Origin: Bacteroidota bacterium
GTDB taxonomy: Bacteria > Bacteroidota > Bacteroidia > Bacteroidales > Dysgonomonadaceae
DNA length: 64,000 nucleotides
Direction: 5' to 3'
Assembly (NCBI GenBank): GCA_023437305.1
Contig: JAEZGN010000023.1
Location: 62,001-126,000 of the forward strand
This document shows positions 62,602 through 64,000 of the stretch, in pieces (position 1 is the first letter of the stretch; each line of letters begins with the position of its first letter). Made by a program: the position numbers and the translations under genes. The notes beneath the pieces were generated by a model, which was given only the letters and a program-made list of their open reading frames with translations, did no database searches and was not told the DNA's origin.

Positions 62602-62640
62602 AAAGGCTTGTAATGAATTTTCATTACAAGCCTTTGCTAT
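62602..62640 (-). terminator. terminator of the GH2 beta-galactosidase gene
   Basis: A perfect 15-bp stem AAAGGCTTGTAATGA (62602-62616) / TCATTACAAGCCTTT (62621-62635), followed by a T-rich run on the minus strand, about 20 bases after the GH2 stop. Confidence 0.9.
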
Positions 62641-62655
62641 TCTCTTAATGTTTGC

Positions 62656-64000
62656 TTATTCCACTCCTTGTATTCTGAACGAATAGCCTAGGTTCTGATT
62701 AGCCGGAATCATGTATTGCGGCAGTGGCAGAGGTCCGCAACTTGCGTTACCTAGACCTTGTTGAATGCAATCCAGACTTAAATAAACTTCAGGTTTGCGG
62801 ATCTCATCCAATTTGAAATCATGCACGGCTTCCCACAACGCCTGATCGGTGAAGTGAAGAGCACTAAATCCTAACCTGTCTTTCGATTCGATTTTAATCC
62901 CTTTCTTATTTTGGTCTGTTATGGTAATCCATCTTACATCTTCCCTATTACCCATACTTTGCGCTCTCACGTAGTGCTCTTGCTCCATTCCTTTTGCGGT
63001 GGTCTGATATTGCCCTATGTATGCAGAAAGCTTTCTGTCCCAATAGTTTTCGTGAGGGCCACGTCCATAATAACGGACATTTTCCATTCCCTCCGGCAAT
63101 ACGACTTGCAAGCCCAAGCGGTGAACAAATGATCCTGCAGAAGGAGACGTGAAATTCGCATCTACATCAATTGTTCCATCTCCGTAGATCGTATACTTTA
63201 CAGTATATGGAATTCGCACTTCTTTCGGGCTTTTTATTGTAGCTGTAGTAGCCGTCAGAATAGTTACAGATTTTTTGTCCGGCGACAGTTGATAGCTGAA
63301 CATCGGTTTGTCATTCTCTGTCGTATAATATTTCTGGTCGGTGTATTTATCGTTATTCACACTACGGTACCAATTCAGGTTAAACCCACTTTGGTTATGT
63401 ATTATCTCTTTTCCTCCATACTGAAGAGAAGTCATTATACCTGTTTGCGTGTTGAATGCAGTCTTGAAATTACGTCCGCCTATTACAAGGTTATCACCTT
63501 GTGTGCTCACTTGTACGTCACTCATAGATGATGTATCAACCGAAGATAAAGGCTGTCTGCCGTTCAGTGCAAACTGTGCTGACGCCATTTCATAACCTGC
63601 TTTCTCCCAATTTGTATCGTTCTTTAGTGTGAAATATATATTCAACAGATACTCGCTTCCTGCATCCAAATTCTTATTATATGGGACAGTGATTATCGTT
63701 TTTTGATTGGGTGCTAAGTCTATCGAAGGCATTGTTCCCGATTCAGATTTAACTCCATCTTTAAGAACTTCCCATTTTATATTAAATTCATTCAGATTGG
63801 TAAAGTCATACTTGTTTTCAATCTCAATTTTGCCTGTGTTCAACGACAGTTCACGGAATTTGATGTATTGATATATTTTCTTTATCTCCAGCAGCTTTGC
63901 CGTAACTCTACGATCTGGAGTTGTTAGCCCGTTACATACAAAGTCGAAGTCATTTGGTTTGTCTCCAAAATCACCTCCTAGGTAATATTGATTTTCAGGT
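62656..64000 (-). CDS. GH2 beta-galactosidase, C-terminal part (5' end outside window)
   Basis: The reading frame stays open to the window edge, so the gene is truncated at its 5' side; the visible part is 448 codons and the stop is at 62656. Near the edge the translation reads GGDFGDKPNDFDFVCNGL and TPDRRVTAKLLEIKK, a hallmark of LacZ-type GH2 enzymes between the barrel and domain 4. The C-terminal Bgal_small_N-like domain follows (FKTAFNTQTGIMTSLQYGG, HRLGLQVVLPEGM, YYGRGPHENYWDRK). The catalytic Glu residues are upstream of the window. A short internal TTG at 63843 is not the true start. The protein should cleave beta-galactosides such as those in host glycans or plant polymers. Confidence 0.93.
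   Translation of the reverse strand, partial: PENQYYLGGDFGDKPNDFDFVCNGLTTPDRRVTAKLLEIKKIYQYIKFRELSLNTGKIEIENKYDFTNLNEFNIKWEVLKDGVKSESGTMPSIDLAPNQKTIITVPYNKNLDAGSEYLLNIYFTLKNDTNWEKAGYEMASAQFALNGRQPLSSVDTSSMSDVQVSTQGDNLVIGGRNFKTAFNTQTGIMTSLQYGGKEIIHNQSGFNLNWYRSVNNDKYTDQKYYTTENDKPMFSYQLSPDKKSVTILTATTATIKSPKEVRIPYTVKYTIYGDGTIDVDANFTSPSAGSFVHRLGLQVVLPEGMENVRYYGRGPHENYWDRKLSAYIGQYQTTAKGMEQEHYVRAQSMGNREDVRWITITDQNKKGIKIESKDRLGFSALHFTDQALWEAVHDFKLDEIRKPEVYLSLDCIQQGLGNASCGPLPLPQYMIPANQNLGYSFRIQGVE

Overview
The window looks like chromosome of a Bacteroidota bacterium, order Bacteroidales; Dysgonomonas or a close relative is my best guess. The sequence signs are AT-rich DNA, a SusC/SusD pair with surface lipoproteins, GH92/GH125/GH30/GH3/GH29/GH2 enzymes, almost no Shine-Dalgarno sequences, and repeated TAnnTTTG elements upstream of genes, which is the -7 box of the Bacteroides primary sigma factor. 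Genus level is inference. I see no rRNA, tRNA, CRISPR array, insertion sequence, phage or plasmid genes.

Layout. (1) 1-4.5 kb: uvrB, a 78-residue unknown, a Rossmann oxidoreductase and phoH. (2) 4.7-9.6 kb: a minus-strand mannan cassette, GH92 alpha-mannosidase, family 2 glycosyltransferase, GH125 alpha-mannosidase. (3) 9.9-16.6 kb: miaA, then rsfS-ftsH-(mltD-like LysM lytic transglycosylase)-cdsA. (4) 16.6-20.3 kb: a 39-residue membrane peptide, a DUF1801 protein, and a minus-strand set of a DUF4831 exported protein, a CYTH triphosphatase-fold protein and an unknown two-TM protein. (5) 20.6-23.9 kb: an isolated palindromic repeat, then an ECF sigma operon with a TM anti-sigma candidate and two exported beta-solenoid proteins, behind a sigma-ECF-like promoter. 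(6) 24-30.2 kb: gltX, waaA (Kdo transferase), a PgpH-type HD membrane protein and an exported C1 peptidase. (7) 30.3-32 kb: a second ECF operon (DUF6249, sigma, small TM protein) with repeated TGTCAC sites upstream. (8) 32-43.1 kb: yicC-gmk-nadD-M24 peptidase on the minus strand; an ArsC/Spx-like protein and a 1513-residue TamB-like protein on the plus strand; uvrA converging on them. (9) 43.2-46.6 kb: a small lipoprotein, a bifunctional-nuclease/UVR-motif protein and a TPR-TM-AraC regulator. (10) 47.2-60.4 kb: a complete polysaccharide utilisation locus (PUL), read on the minus strand: DUF6377 regulator, SusC, SusD, SusE/F-like lipoprotein, two GH30 lipoproteins, GH3. (11) 60.7-64 kb: a GH29 alpha-fucosidase, a small two-TM protein, and the 3' part of a GH2 beta-galactosidase that runs off the window.

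How they work together. The PUL has the parts for surface binding and endo-cleavage of a beta-glucan (SusD, SusE/F-like, GH30), TonB-dependent import (SusC) and periplasmic removal of glucose (GH3), under a membrane-anchored regulator. The GH30 plus GH3 make-up resembles the Bacteroides beta-1,6-glucan locus. The mannan cassette pairs alpha-1,2- and alpha-1,6-directed mannosidases. The two ECF operons look like separate envelope-sensing modules. The rest is housekeeping: excision repair, translation, envelope and LPS assembly, and nucleotide/NAD synthesis.

The best candidates for something undescribed are the ECF/anti-sigma/double-beta-solenoid operon (20.7-23.9 kb), the DUF6249-ECF operon with its TGTCAC array (30.3-32 kb), and the CYTH/two-TM/DUF4831 set (17.3-20.3 kb). 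All functions are read from sequence without searches.
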